The notes under the pieces were generated by a model. It was not told where the DNA came from. It was given only the letters and a program-made list of their open reading frames with translations, and did no database searches. A stretch of DNA of 64,000 nt from Oncomelania hupensis (taxonomy: Eukaryota; Mollusca; Gastropoda; Littorinimorpha; Pomatiopsidae), in the NCBI GenBank assembly GCA_036898135.1, contig CM072525.1, positions 57,298,049-57,362,048 of the forward strand. Direction: 5' to 3'. Of this stretch, positions 10,794 through 19,715 are shown in pieces (position 1 is the first letter of the stretch; each line of letters opens with the position of its first letter). The position numbers and the translations under genes are program-made.

Positions 10794-11159
10794 AGGGTAT
10801 GGTGTGAGTGTGCCCAGACGTGAAGTTGTCTTGTAATTGTCTTGTGGTGTCCGAGTGTGTGAGGCGTGACTCGGTGAGAGTGTGCACCCCAGCGGATGGT
10901 TGGAGGGAGTCAGGTCGCTGTTCAGCGGAGGCTCACAGCCGGCCTGGGTTCGACCACACGTGAGGGAAGGGGCCATTGCACTCTCCAACCGGTTCGCTAC
11001 CTTGCAGGCCAGTTTCCACTGTTTGAGTGGGAGGAGGTGGGTGATAGGTAAGGAAGATAGCTTAGATAGGTAGGTTAGTATCTAAGGCTAGGCTAGGTTA
11101 GGTAGGGTTGTAGGACTTTGACTTGTTGTTGTTGGTTGTTGTTGCTTTCCTTAAGCAGG

Positions 11160-14021
11160 ATGGCATCGATCGAGGAGGCTGAAGGAGTGTCACCGATCGC
11201 GGCTCGTACGCGTTCTCGCGTGGGTGTCACGATGGACGAGCGCACGGCGGCAGCAGCTGATACGGGAGTCACCGATCTACCTTCTGCGGACGAGCAACGG
11301 AGATCGCCGGTCAGGTCATCGCGTCGTGGGTCAGCGGACGAGGAGTTGACGACGTTGGAAGCCAGAGACACAGTGAGTGATCCTTTTGTGACGGGATTTG
11401 GTGCGACTGGCGGGATGTCGACGGGCGCCGACTTCTACGGAGACCAAGATCGCCTGAGCGACGCAACGAGGCCGAAGAGATTCGAGACCAACCCCTACCG
11501 TTCGGTCTACAAGATTGAGGCGGCACCGACGCCGAGGACAGGACCGTTCGCGGATGAGACGCCGATGGAGAGGATCTTGAGGCTCGCCAAGCGCGAAGGT
11601 CTGAAGGGTCAAGCAGCGTTAGACTACGCGATGGACCAAGCGGCTAGGGCGGCCCGGGAAGACGCCGAGTTGAGGGCCAGCGAAAGAGACGCAGACCGGA
11701 GGGTGAGGGAGAGGGAGATAGAGCTGCAAGCGAGCCGGGAAGACGCAGACCGGAGAGAGAGAGAGAGGGAGAGAGAGATGGCACACGAGCTAGCGATGGC
11801 GCAGCTGACGTCGCAAGGCGCTGGGAACCGCAGGAATCGTCAACCCGAGTTCGAGACGGTCAAGCTTAGGTTACCCTTCTTCGAGGATAAGGACGACCTA
11901 GAAACCTACTTGTGCCAGTTCGAGCGGTTCGCCAAGGCTCAAGACTGGAAGAAGGACACGTGGGCTATTCGCTTGGGGACCTTGCTGAAGGGGAAGGCGA
12001 GGGAAGTTTATGTTGGCTTGAACGAGGACGACTCTGCCGACTACGAGATCCTGAAGGCAGCGTTGTTGGTGCGTTTCAACCTGACGGCCGAGACGTATCG
12101 CAAGAAGTTTCGCCAGCTAAGAAGGGAGCCACCGGAGACTTTCAAACAGTATCTGCGGAAGTCAGAGTTGTTCCTGGAACGCTGGATGGGACTAGCGAAC
12201 AAGAAGGCCACGTATGCGGACTTACTGGACCTAGTGCTGATGGAGCAGATGGTCAACGGTTTGACACCAGAACTGGTCACGTTCGTGCGCGAGCGCAACC
12301 CAGCAACGGTGGAGGAGGCCGCGACGTTAGCACAGCAGTACGTCGACGCCAGAGCCGGGACCAACCTACGTTTTCCACCCCGTCAACCCTTTACACCCAG
12401 GGACAAGAGCGAGGGTCGCAAGCCAGCGGGACCACGACCCAACTCGCCGGACAAGCGAGAGTGCTACAGCTGTGGACAGAAGGGGCACTTGAAGCGAGAT
12501 TGTCCGAAACGCAGCGAGCGGAGTGGAGCAGCGTTGCGCATCTTGAAGGAGGCAGGCAAGGAGGGAGATCCTCGGTTCCAGAGCCAAGTGGTAGTGGAAG
12601 GTGTTCCGCTGACGGCTGTGAGGGACACGGGGGCCGACTTGATTTGCCTGCGGAAGGGAGAGGTTGCCAACCTTGTGTACACGGGACGCACGCGGCGTGT
12701 CGGATTCGCCATTCGACAGTTGTCCAAGTCGCTACCGACAGCGTGGGTGCAGTTCGAATCACCGTTCCACACCGGGAGAGTGGAGGTAGTGGTGGTACCA
12801 GACTTGACTTACCCAGTGGTGATCGGCAACTGGGCGAGGACGGAACAGCAAGGAGACACAGCACTGCCAGTATTCGGCGAGGGAGACGCGGAGTGTTGCG
12901 CGGTGCAGACGCGAGCGCAAGCAGCCAAGGAGCAAGTCGCTACGGAACCAGTGGTGGTCGGACCGAGTATGAACATCGTCGCGACGCCAAAGGAGATTCG
13001 TCAACTACAGTTGGAAGACAACGAACTTGCAAAGGTGCGACAGCTAGCGGACCGGAAGGCAGGAAAGGAGCAACGAGGCAAAGGGCAAGTGGCATTTGTC
13101 TGGAAGCGAGGCCTTTTGTACCGCGAGTACACAGGACAGGACAAGGTGGATCGCAGCCAGTTGGTGGTACCAGCCAAGCTTCGACCGGAGGTGCTACGCG
13201 TGGGACACGACACGCCTATGGCTGAACACCGAGGAGCCAAGGGGACCCTAGATCAGGTGTGGACCAAGTACTACTGGCCAGGGATGTGCCGCGATGTCCG
13301 GAAGTACTGTACTTCATGCGACGCATGTCAACGAACGACACCCAAGGGGCGCATCAGGAAGGCGCGTGTGCAGAGAGTCGGCAGGAACAGGAAGCCGTAC
13401 CACACGATCGTGCGGAAGCGCTATGAGGAACGTCGAGCAGAACCAGAACCGACGGTGGCCGTCGTGTTGGACCAAACTGAGACAGAGGGAACCACAGATA
13501 TCAGCTACCAGGGCGCTGTACCACTGATACCGCTTCAAGCGAGCGAAGGGCCAGTGGACATACGGATAGACACGGAGCTATCTGCGCTACATGAGAGAGC
13601 ACCGCCGCTGGACGAGTGCGAGGTGATGTCGACCGACGACAGCCCTGAACGTAACCGACAGCATCCGCTACCATTTTCACAGATGGAAGTCGTCAAGGGT
13701 GAAGTGGAATCGATGCTGGAGTTGGGGGTTATCGAGTCGTGTACATCGCCGTACAGAGCACCGATCGTGCGGGTAAGGAAGAAGGGAGAGGTCAACAGGA
13801 GGGATGACTGCCAGAAAGCCTTGGATGACATGAAGAGAGCGCTGACAAGTGAGCCAGTAGAAAAGCTACCGAACTTGGAGGAGGAGTTCATCTGGATGAT
13901 GGACGCACCTCAACAGTGCCAAACTCACCCGATGGGCTATGCAGTTGCAGGCCTATGTCTTCATAGTTCGACCGATTCCAGGAAGAGACAACATAGAGGC
14001 GGATTTCCTCAGCAGATCTGA
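11160..14021 (+). CDS. Gag-PR with fused IN/RT/RH remnants (LTR element 1)
   Basis: A single 953-codon frame from ATG 11,160 (MASIEEAEG; a shorter in-frame extension upstream starts at 11,118). Residues about 157-210 are a charged Arg/Glu helix. About 231-400 is a Gag core (LPFFEDKDDLETYLCQFERF...). A CCHC knuckle, CYSCGQKGHLKRDC, is at about 435-448. The protease motif DTGA is at 489-492. An HHCC integrase zinc region (AEHRGAKG...YYWPGM...SCDACQ) is at about 682-721. Then the frame continues into a piece of RT N-terminus (PFSQMEVVKGEVESML...SPYRAPIV, about 836-872) and the start of the RH region (QKALDDMKRALTSEP, about 884). Integrase DDE core, RT catalytic box and RNase H active site are all missing, yet the frame stays open. 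Gag and protease look intact. It probably makes particles and relies on other enzymes; that is inference. Confidence 0.85.
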   Translation: MASIEEAEGVSPIAARTRSRVGVTMDERTAAAADTGVTDLPSADEQRRSPVRSSRRGSADEELTTLEARDTVSDPFVTGFGATGGMSTGADFYGDQDRLSDATRPKRFETNPYRSVYKIEAAPTPRTGPFADETPMERILRLAKREGLKGQAALDYAMDQAARAAREDAELRASERDADRRVREREIELQASREDADRREREREREMAHELAMAQLTSQGAGNRRNRQPEFETVKLRLPFFEDKDDLETYLCQFERFAKAQDWKKDTWAIRLGTLLKGKAREVYVGLNEDDSADYEILKAALLVRFNLTAETYRKKFRQLRREPPETFKQYLRKSELFLERWMGLANKKATYADLLDLVLMEQMVNGLTPELVTFVRERNPATVEEAATLAQQYVDARAGTNLRFPPRQPFTPRDKSEGRKPAGPRPNSPDKRECYSCGQKGHLKRDCPKRSERSGAALRILKEAGKEGDPRFQSQVVVEGVPLTAVRDTGADLICLRKGEVANLVYTGRTRRVGFAIRQLSKSLPTAWVQFESPFHTGRVEVVVVPDLTYPVVIGNWARTEQQGDTALPVFGEGDAECCAVQTRAQAAKEQVATEPVVVGPSMNIVATPKEIRQLQLEDNELAKVRQLADRKAGKEQRGKGQVAFVWKRGLLYREYTGQDKVDRSQLVVPAKLRPEVLRVGHDTPMAEHRGAKGTLDQVWTKYYWPGMCRDVRKYCTSCDACQRTTPKGRIRKARVQRVGRNRKPYHTIVRKRYEERRAEPEPTVAVVLDQTETEGTTDISYQGAVPLIPLQASEGPVDIRIDTELSALHERAPPLDECEVMSTDDSPERNRQHPLPFSQMEVVKGEVESMLELGVIESCTSPYRAPIVRVRKKGEVNRRDDCQKALDDMKRALTSEPVEKLPNLEEEFIWMMDAPQQCQTHPMGYAVAGLCLHSSTDSRKRQHRGGFPQQI

Positions 14022-14061
14022 CCCTGTGGAAGATTAAGTTTTGAACTCTCCGTAGTTTCGT

Positions 14062-14076
14062 CTTGGGAGGGGGGTG
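14062..14076 (+). other. Polypurine tract of LTR element 1
   Basis: A G-rich run (TTGGGAGGGGGGTG) directly precedes the 3' LTR, in the position where plus-strand synthesis is primed. Confidence 0.7.
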
Positions 14077-15808
14077 TGTCACAGGGCAGCCTGTGTTGAA
14101 ACCGAGTAGTAAGTGCGGGTGGGGAGTTAATGAGTTGGGGTAGTAACTGCGCGAAGTCGTTGTATGGTTATGCGCGGAAAGCGTGATTTTTGAACAGCAT
14201 AGTTTGGCCAGCCAGTTTTGGGAATGTGTTCACTGTTAGGCAGAACAGGTTTTGGCAGAGACACGGAGAGACGTGCGGTCGTGTTTTCTCTGGGTGGTTT
14301 TGTTCTGGAAGTAAGGTTGGAACGATTATTAACGTAAATAATAATTAGTTCTAGGAAAAGCCTAGTTGGAAATGTTACTGTGGTAGTAGCAAGCTCGAGG
14401 AAAAAGTGTGAGCAAATAACTAAGTTTGTGAGTTTGTGGTAGGTTAGTGTCGAGGTATTGTCCACTAACGGAGACTACTACGCACTGGATTACCTTACTT
14501 GGAGTACTTTGTAGGCAAGCAGTCGGAAGTTCGCTAGCTACAGGTACTTTACAATCGAGCCGTTGGGTAAGTGTGATGGTGATCTTCCTTTACTGTGCTA
14601 ATGACCGATGGCCGGCTGTTTGGGGTGTTGAACGATAGCTGTGCGTGAGGCTGGGGGAAGTATGGTTGCACTGAGGAGAGGAAGGGTGCGACTGAAGGAG
14701 GGAGAATGAGGGAGGAGAATGGGGGTGAAGTGTGATGAAGGTAGGATGGAAGTGGTTGCTGTTGTTGAGGTTGCGGTTGTTCAAGATGGATAATGTGTTG
14801 ATGATTTCATGTATTCATTTGCGGCATTGTTCATTTCATGCATTCATAATGTCATTTAGTTTTTGAATTATGTGTTGATTACAAGAGACAGTAAAAGTAG
14901 TCAAGGGAAGTGAAATGAACAGCAGTGGCGCTTCCTCAAGGTATCGGAATTAGTTAGTGTAGTAAGGGGGGAGAGTGTGAGGAGGGAGGGGGACAGAATC
15001 GGGTGGACTTGACATTAACAATACGGCAAGCATGTTGCAGGTTCGAAAGTCTTTGTTCGTCGCTCGGAAGTTCGTCGAACTCTTCAGCGCGACGACGACG
15101 ACGACATCCGGTCGTTGGACCCACATCATCATCACCACCCATTCGTCCACGTCCACGTTTGTGAACATCCTCATCGTTCCACAACCCCATCTTTCCCGCG
15201 TGATCGTGACGTCCGTTGCGGGACCTAGCCTCGGCGTTACAAGGTAGCCGACAGGAGGAGTCAGGCTGAGAGGCGTCGACGGCGGCAGGGCCGCCGCAAC
15301 TACAGCGTCATCATCATCATCATCGTCATCGTCGGCGGCGGAGGGAGTGGCGACACCACAGCGCCTGGATTTAACAGCGACAGTCCAGTGACAACCACAA
15401 CGAGGAGGCAGCTACCTTTCGGAGACATCAACGGCGACACCCTACTATCAGGTCGGCTCGTTCTTTGTTTGTCCCCCTCTTGACACTTGCCCCCTCTGTG
15501 CCCGGACATTAGCGTTGCACAGTCGTTAGTTAGACGTGGTTGATCAGCAACCCCCGTTCATCTGACATTTCCATTTCATTGTTCATCGACCCATTGATTG
15601 TTCCATCACCATCTTTCTCGTTTCATGTGTAAATGTTGTATGTGTATGAGTGTGTGGTATGAATGAATAAATAGCTTGAAAGTTGTATATATAATTGTTG
15701 TGTTATCATCACTTCACGTCTGCGGGAAACTGTCATTCTGTCTGGGTTGTCTGCGTGTGTAAGGTGTTTGTTTGTGGCGTCTACCCAGGGGAAGTCGTGG
15801 CAGTGACA
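14077..15808 (+). repeat. 3' LTR of LTR element 1
   Basis: 1,732 bp, same length as the 5' LTR, three visible substitutions, followed by the AACTG duplication at 15,809-15,813. Confidence 0.92.
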
Positions 15809-16046
15809 AACTGTTTGTTTTGCTTTGTGTCGTCTGCCTGCTTTAGTAAAGAGTTTCTTCCCTTCTGGCCACTTTCCGACGTGTTTTCTTTCATAAAATT
15901 TAATTTCATTGGTGCATTGTCGATATTTTAGCCAATGGGGGATCGGTTAAGTTAAGAGTTTGTTATAGTAACGTAAACTCAATAAACATCCGTGAATTTG
16001 CCGGCGACTTAGAAAGAAAGCCGATAGTTATTGACTTATTCAACAC

Positions 16047-16215
16047 ATGTCTTTAGAAGAGCTCGGATTTAAAAGAATGAATGATGAAGTGGAGAGAACA
16101 AGTGGAAAGAAACAGAAAAAAAGATTAAAAATATGATCGTGAGAAACGCTGTGGAAAGTTTCTGCCATCCTGGCTGGAAGAGTTTTCATGTGGATGTTAT
16201 TTTCTTTATTCTAGT
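16047..16215 (+). pseudogene. hAT-like transposase N-terminal relic in element H
   Basis: ATG at 16,047 opens MSLEELGFKRMNDEVE and a basic KKQKKRLK stretch, then a stop. In the next frame the sequence continues YDREKRCGKFLPSWLEEF, a segment typical of the N-terminus of hAT/ZMYM-KRAB-like transposases just before their zinc finger. One frameshift and no downstream domains: a relic. It supports the hAT nature of element H. Confidence 0.5.
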
Positions 16216-16718
16216 CTGTTTTAATCTAGTCTGAAAAAACTGCAATCGATACTGATACTCATTTTCTTAATGTTACTTGTGATATTTGACTTTTAAGTTT
16301 AATTGTTTTTTAATTGTTTGTTTTTTTTACTCATTAATTTTTAACTGTGGTCTGCACATAAACAACTTTTAGCTTATTTGACTGACAGAAAACAGTATGT
16401 GAAGTCACAACTTTTTAAAGTAAAGAGCTTGTTTCTTTTTTTGCGGCGGTTATTCGTTGCGCTTTTCCGCAAAATCAATGGGTAATGTAAAAATTTGGAG
16501 GGAATTACAGAAATCAAATTTACATTACCCCGGGAATTACAGAAATTTGAAAATTCGGCAAGCCCTGTAAAAGCGAAATATTTTCTTTTTTTTTTCATAA
16601 CTTGAGATCAGAGTTAAATTAATAGTTAGTTATTCATTGCTTACAGGATCCAGCAAAGAGCCGAATCAGGACCACAAAATAAAGACCACAACTTCGCTAG
16701 TTGCAGCAGTGGCAGCAG

Positions 16719-16851
16719 TAGTAGTAGTAGTAGTAATAGTAGTAGTAATAGTAGTAGTATATTTAGTAAAATCTTTCATTTATATTGTTTTGTCTGTTAT
16801 TATTATTATTATTATTATTAGTAGTAGTAGTAGTAGTAGTAGTAGTATTTG

Positions 16852-16912
<61 letters not shown>

Positions 16913-16930
16913 CTATTATTATTATTATTC
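16719..16930. repeat. Trinucleotide microsatellites (TAG)n and (ATT)n
   Basis: (GTA)n/(TAG)n at 16,719-16,760 and 16,818-16,848, and (ATT)n around 16,797-16,930, inside element X1. The long Leu/Ile/Tyr frames over them are artefacts. Confidence 0.9.
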
Positions 16931-17856
16931 CTTTTTTTTTCTTAAAAAAAAAGAAAAGAATAGTGTGCTGCTGTGCGTGCTCAATGGTGTAAATATGGTC
17001 AGTGACGTTTTGTTTGTTTTTGCTGAAGTTGGGTGTAGCCCGAAATATTCAGATGGTGTTATTGGTTATTTTTTTTCTTATCGATTTATCAAAGTTTTCC
17101 GATGATTTATGGAAATTTCCACCTGCCACGCAACATTTTTTTAAATACGTATTTCTCATTAAAATACATATCATTGAAATACAAATAACAAATTTACTGT
17201 ATCAGTTAAAAATAATAATATTGCTATGATATAGTTAAACAAATAATTGCTTTTGGTGCTTGCAATAAAAAATGTCACTGTTTTTTTTAGACCATTATAA
17301 ACTTGCGTTGCCTTGTTGTGCTGAAGGGACATCAACGTATCCATAGCGCTTAGAAATTTTGTCATGGTTTTATTGTTGATATAGATGTGAAATATCGTTG
17401 TATGTGTGCATTATGTGTCATGTAATATTTTTACTCTTTATTACTAATTGTGTGAGTATATTAGTCATCATAAAATAATAATAATAATACTAACTGCTTC
17501 AAAATGTGAATCTCGACTTGACTTACAGGTTGAAGCTGTGCAGATCGAAACAGAATTAGATTTAGAAGCAACAGCAGCTATTTTTATGCACGGATGTTTT
17601 ACCACAGGCTCTGAAGTCTTTTCTTTCGTCTTTGTAAACTCGTGGGCCTCCTACATACGTATGTAGTATATCTAGGCTAGTATGTAATCGAGGCCTACGA
17701 AAGACGAGACTTCCCAGCCTGTGGTTTCACGTAGTCCTGCAAGCATTCGTTCGTAAAACATCGGATAGCTTCGTTCGACTCGGAGAGCTTCATTCGACTT
17801 CGGGAATTGCCTTTCTCGGCGAATGACTGGAACTAGGTTGGAAAAAACAAGTTCGC

Positions 17857-18001
17857 CTTCCGGATCAACAGAAAGGTTGACTTCAGTTGTAATCCTGGTT
17901 AGCTCCGCTAGTTCGGCCTTGCACTGTCCTGCAACCACCACCACTCTTTCCCGAAGAAAAACTTGCAGCTCGGGGTAGCTTTCATCGTGTTCTGAGACCA
18001 C
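17857..18001 (-). other. Unassigned open segment between X1 and LTR element 2
   Basis: About 48 codons on the minus strand are open (SEHDESYPELQVFLRERVVV...AGQCKAELAELTRITTEV), bounded by the LTR element's TSD and the end of X1. The frame then runs on into the X1 TIR, which is not coding. It could be a scrap of an older gene or repeat. No family recognised. Confidence 0.25.
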
Positions 18002-18005
18002 ATGT

Positions 18006-19562
18006 TGTCACGTGGGGTTTATGGGCTCTGCACAATGGAATTATGAACCCTCACGTTTATTCGGTGGGAACTGCTAGTAAGTCACCCTATGAATTACTTT
18101 AATAAATTTATTTGTTTAGCTCGTTCTGTGTTAAGGTTGGGGTACAGAAATAGATAGAAAAATGGTAAAAGAATACTGTCACACTAGCTTTCACACGGCT
18201 ATGAATCATATGTAGTCCAGCCTTTTGATAACAGTTAAAATCACACATTTATTTCTCCTACTCTATACAAGATTCTCTAAGTACTAATCTAACTTAAAAA
18301 GTCTCTTTCAATGCTAATAGTTCGATCGCTGATAGTCTAGGCAGCTGTTATATCTTCCTCGGGCACTTGCGATAATATTTCATGTAGATTTGGACTACTG
18401 TGGTCCGTTTTACAGTTTCTGAAGAGTTGGACTACTGTGGTCCTGTTATGATCAGTTTAAGTGCACCTTCGCCTTATGCACTTAACTCATGTGTGGGGTG
18501 TTTGAAGTCCTTCTGTGAGGTAGCTTCTGGTACACCTTTGTCGTTGTGTAGTTGGGTTCCCTTGCCACGCTGTGGGGTCTGACAGGGAGTTTCTTCGGGT
18601 AGCTCTTTCCGTCTTGTGCGGTAGAGTCTCCTCAACCAACTGGTCGTTTCTGTGGAGTGGGGTGCACAGGATAGCTCGGGATAGCTCGCCTGCTCGTCTG
18701 TAATATAAGAGACGAAATTCTGCACAACCCTGAATAATCGGTTTGTGCAGAGCGTCTCACTGAAAGCCAAGTAGCCCTCAGTGATAGCTCCACATCTCTA
18801 TACATAAGCGACGAACATTCTGCTACTTCCGGGTTCCACTGGAATCTCACTCTAAATTCCTATACATACATAAATATCAATCGTGGCTAACTATACACAT
18901 ACAGAATTATTAATCTTATAAACATTCAGTGGTACAGCCACTGGTCTGCAAACATACATATAAGTTAAACAACAGTGGTTCCGTACGGGATACAACATGG
19001 CGGCGCAACCGGTCGTGTTTCGCCTCGTGCTCGGCTCTTCCACGTGGTACGGCAAATTCGGATTAATAATTCACATTTATGCATAGCAAATTCCACAAAC
19101 ATAATTTCAACAATAATACAAATATATCACGATGAAACAGAAGGGTGTTCATTTACCTGTTTGACAAGTTCAGGCCCGTGATGACTTGAGAGAATTCTAA
19201 GATTCCTAAGTCCTGCTTCCTGGTCTATGAGTGAAGAGATTTCTCTGTCAGCTTTCTAGCTGTTAACACTTCGGTGTATTCCTCCCAACTGACCAAAGAT
19301 AAGCTAGGTTTGGACCCAGTCAAACTGGCTCGAACCGCTTTGCGTAAGCTCCCATTGGTTAAAATGTTTACGACTCTCGTAATTACGATGATGTCATGGC
19401 CTCAGCCAGCGTCAACTATCACTGTGTGTATGATCGGCAGTATGCTACCGCTACGCTTGATTACTTTCATCGTCTGCTCCTAACTTTGAAATTCTAATAT
19501 TATATATACTAACCAAGCTAAATATTAAAATAAGCAGAGTTAATACTAGCCAGTTCGTGACA
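18006..19562 (-). repeat. 3' LTR of LTR element 2 (sense minus)
   Basis: 1,557 bp, one visible substitution from its partner. On the element strand, AATAAACG near the far end is a plausible polyadenylation signal and TATATAATA near the beginning a TATA-like box. Confidence 0.92.
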
Positions 19563-19578
19563 GGCTCCCTCAACTGAA
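19563..19578 (-). other. Polypurine-like tract of LTR element 2
   Basis: On the minus strand, AGTTGAGGGAGCC directly precedes the 3' LTR. Confidence 0.5.
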
Positions 19579-19715
19579 AAAAGGCGATGACTACTGGATT
19601 CGACCTTTTTCTACTACAGTGCCTAGTTTAACGCTGCACTATCCTAGGGTCCTATTTACAAACTAAGTAAGTTGCTCTACCTGAGCTGCAATGCTGTGCC
19701 AGGTAGCTATGGACA

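Larger units (their letters stand above)
9048..15808 (+). mobile_element. LTR element 1: Gmr1-like Ty3/Gypsy, young, internally deleted
   Basis: A complete 6,761-bp LTR retrotransposon. LTRs of 1,732 bp (9,048-10,779 and 14,077-15,808) begin TGTCAC and end GTGACA. The 5-bp target duplication AACTG is perfect (9,043-9,047 and 15,809-15,813). By eye the LTRs differ at three positions (9,146/14,175; 10,476/15,505; 10,763/15,792). The internal region has a PBS-like site, one open gag-pol frame and a purine-rich tract. In pol the integrase zinc region precedes the RT remnant, the order of the Gmr1-like group. Integrase core, RT palm and most of RNase H are gone, so it would depend on another element for replication. 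Confidence 0.9.
8836..16567. mobile_element. Element H: hAT-like TIR element inside X1, TSD TAAAA
   Basis: The ends are CAGGGCTTGC (8,836) and its complement GCAAGCCCTG (to 16,567), flanked by TAAAA at 8,831-8,835 and 16,568-16,572. The copy X2 lacks this insertion between the matching flanks (near 41,590-41,650), giving a related empty site. Subterminal CCCGGGG and GGGTAAT motifs occur at both ends. Without the LTR element inside it is about 0.97 kb. CAGGG termini suit hAT elements, and a 5-bp duplication is known for some hAT groups. A relic of a hAT-like N-terminus lies at 16,047-16,215. Confidence 0.65.
8326..17856 (+). mobile_element. Element X1: long-TIR (MULE-like) element with nested insertions
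   Basis: The left end (8,326-8,430) and the complement of the right end (17,750-17,856) match over roughly 100 bp, both beginning GC(A/G)AACTTGTTTTTTCC. Flanking 9-mers TTCCCGGAT (8,317-8,325) and CTTCCGGAT (17,857-17,865) agree at 7 of 9 positions. The inverted copy X2 (39,983-42,164) aligns internally, including the TAATAGTTGCG region and the segment around 17,480-17,640. X1 is expanded by element H and the first LTR element. Long TIRs with about 9-bp duplications fit Mutator-like elements; no transposase is seen, so it is non-autonomous. Confidence 0.7.

Noticed and set aside
11912..13225. 437-codon ORF overlapping gag-pol in another frame
   Set aside because: GC-rich shadow of the Gag-protease frame; no family motif.
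17672..18001. 109-codon ORF as a host gene exon
   Set aside because: More than half of it is the TIR of element X1. The rest (17,857-18,001) is kept only as an unassigned segment.
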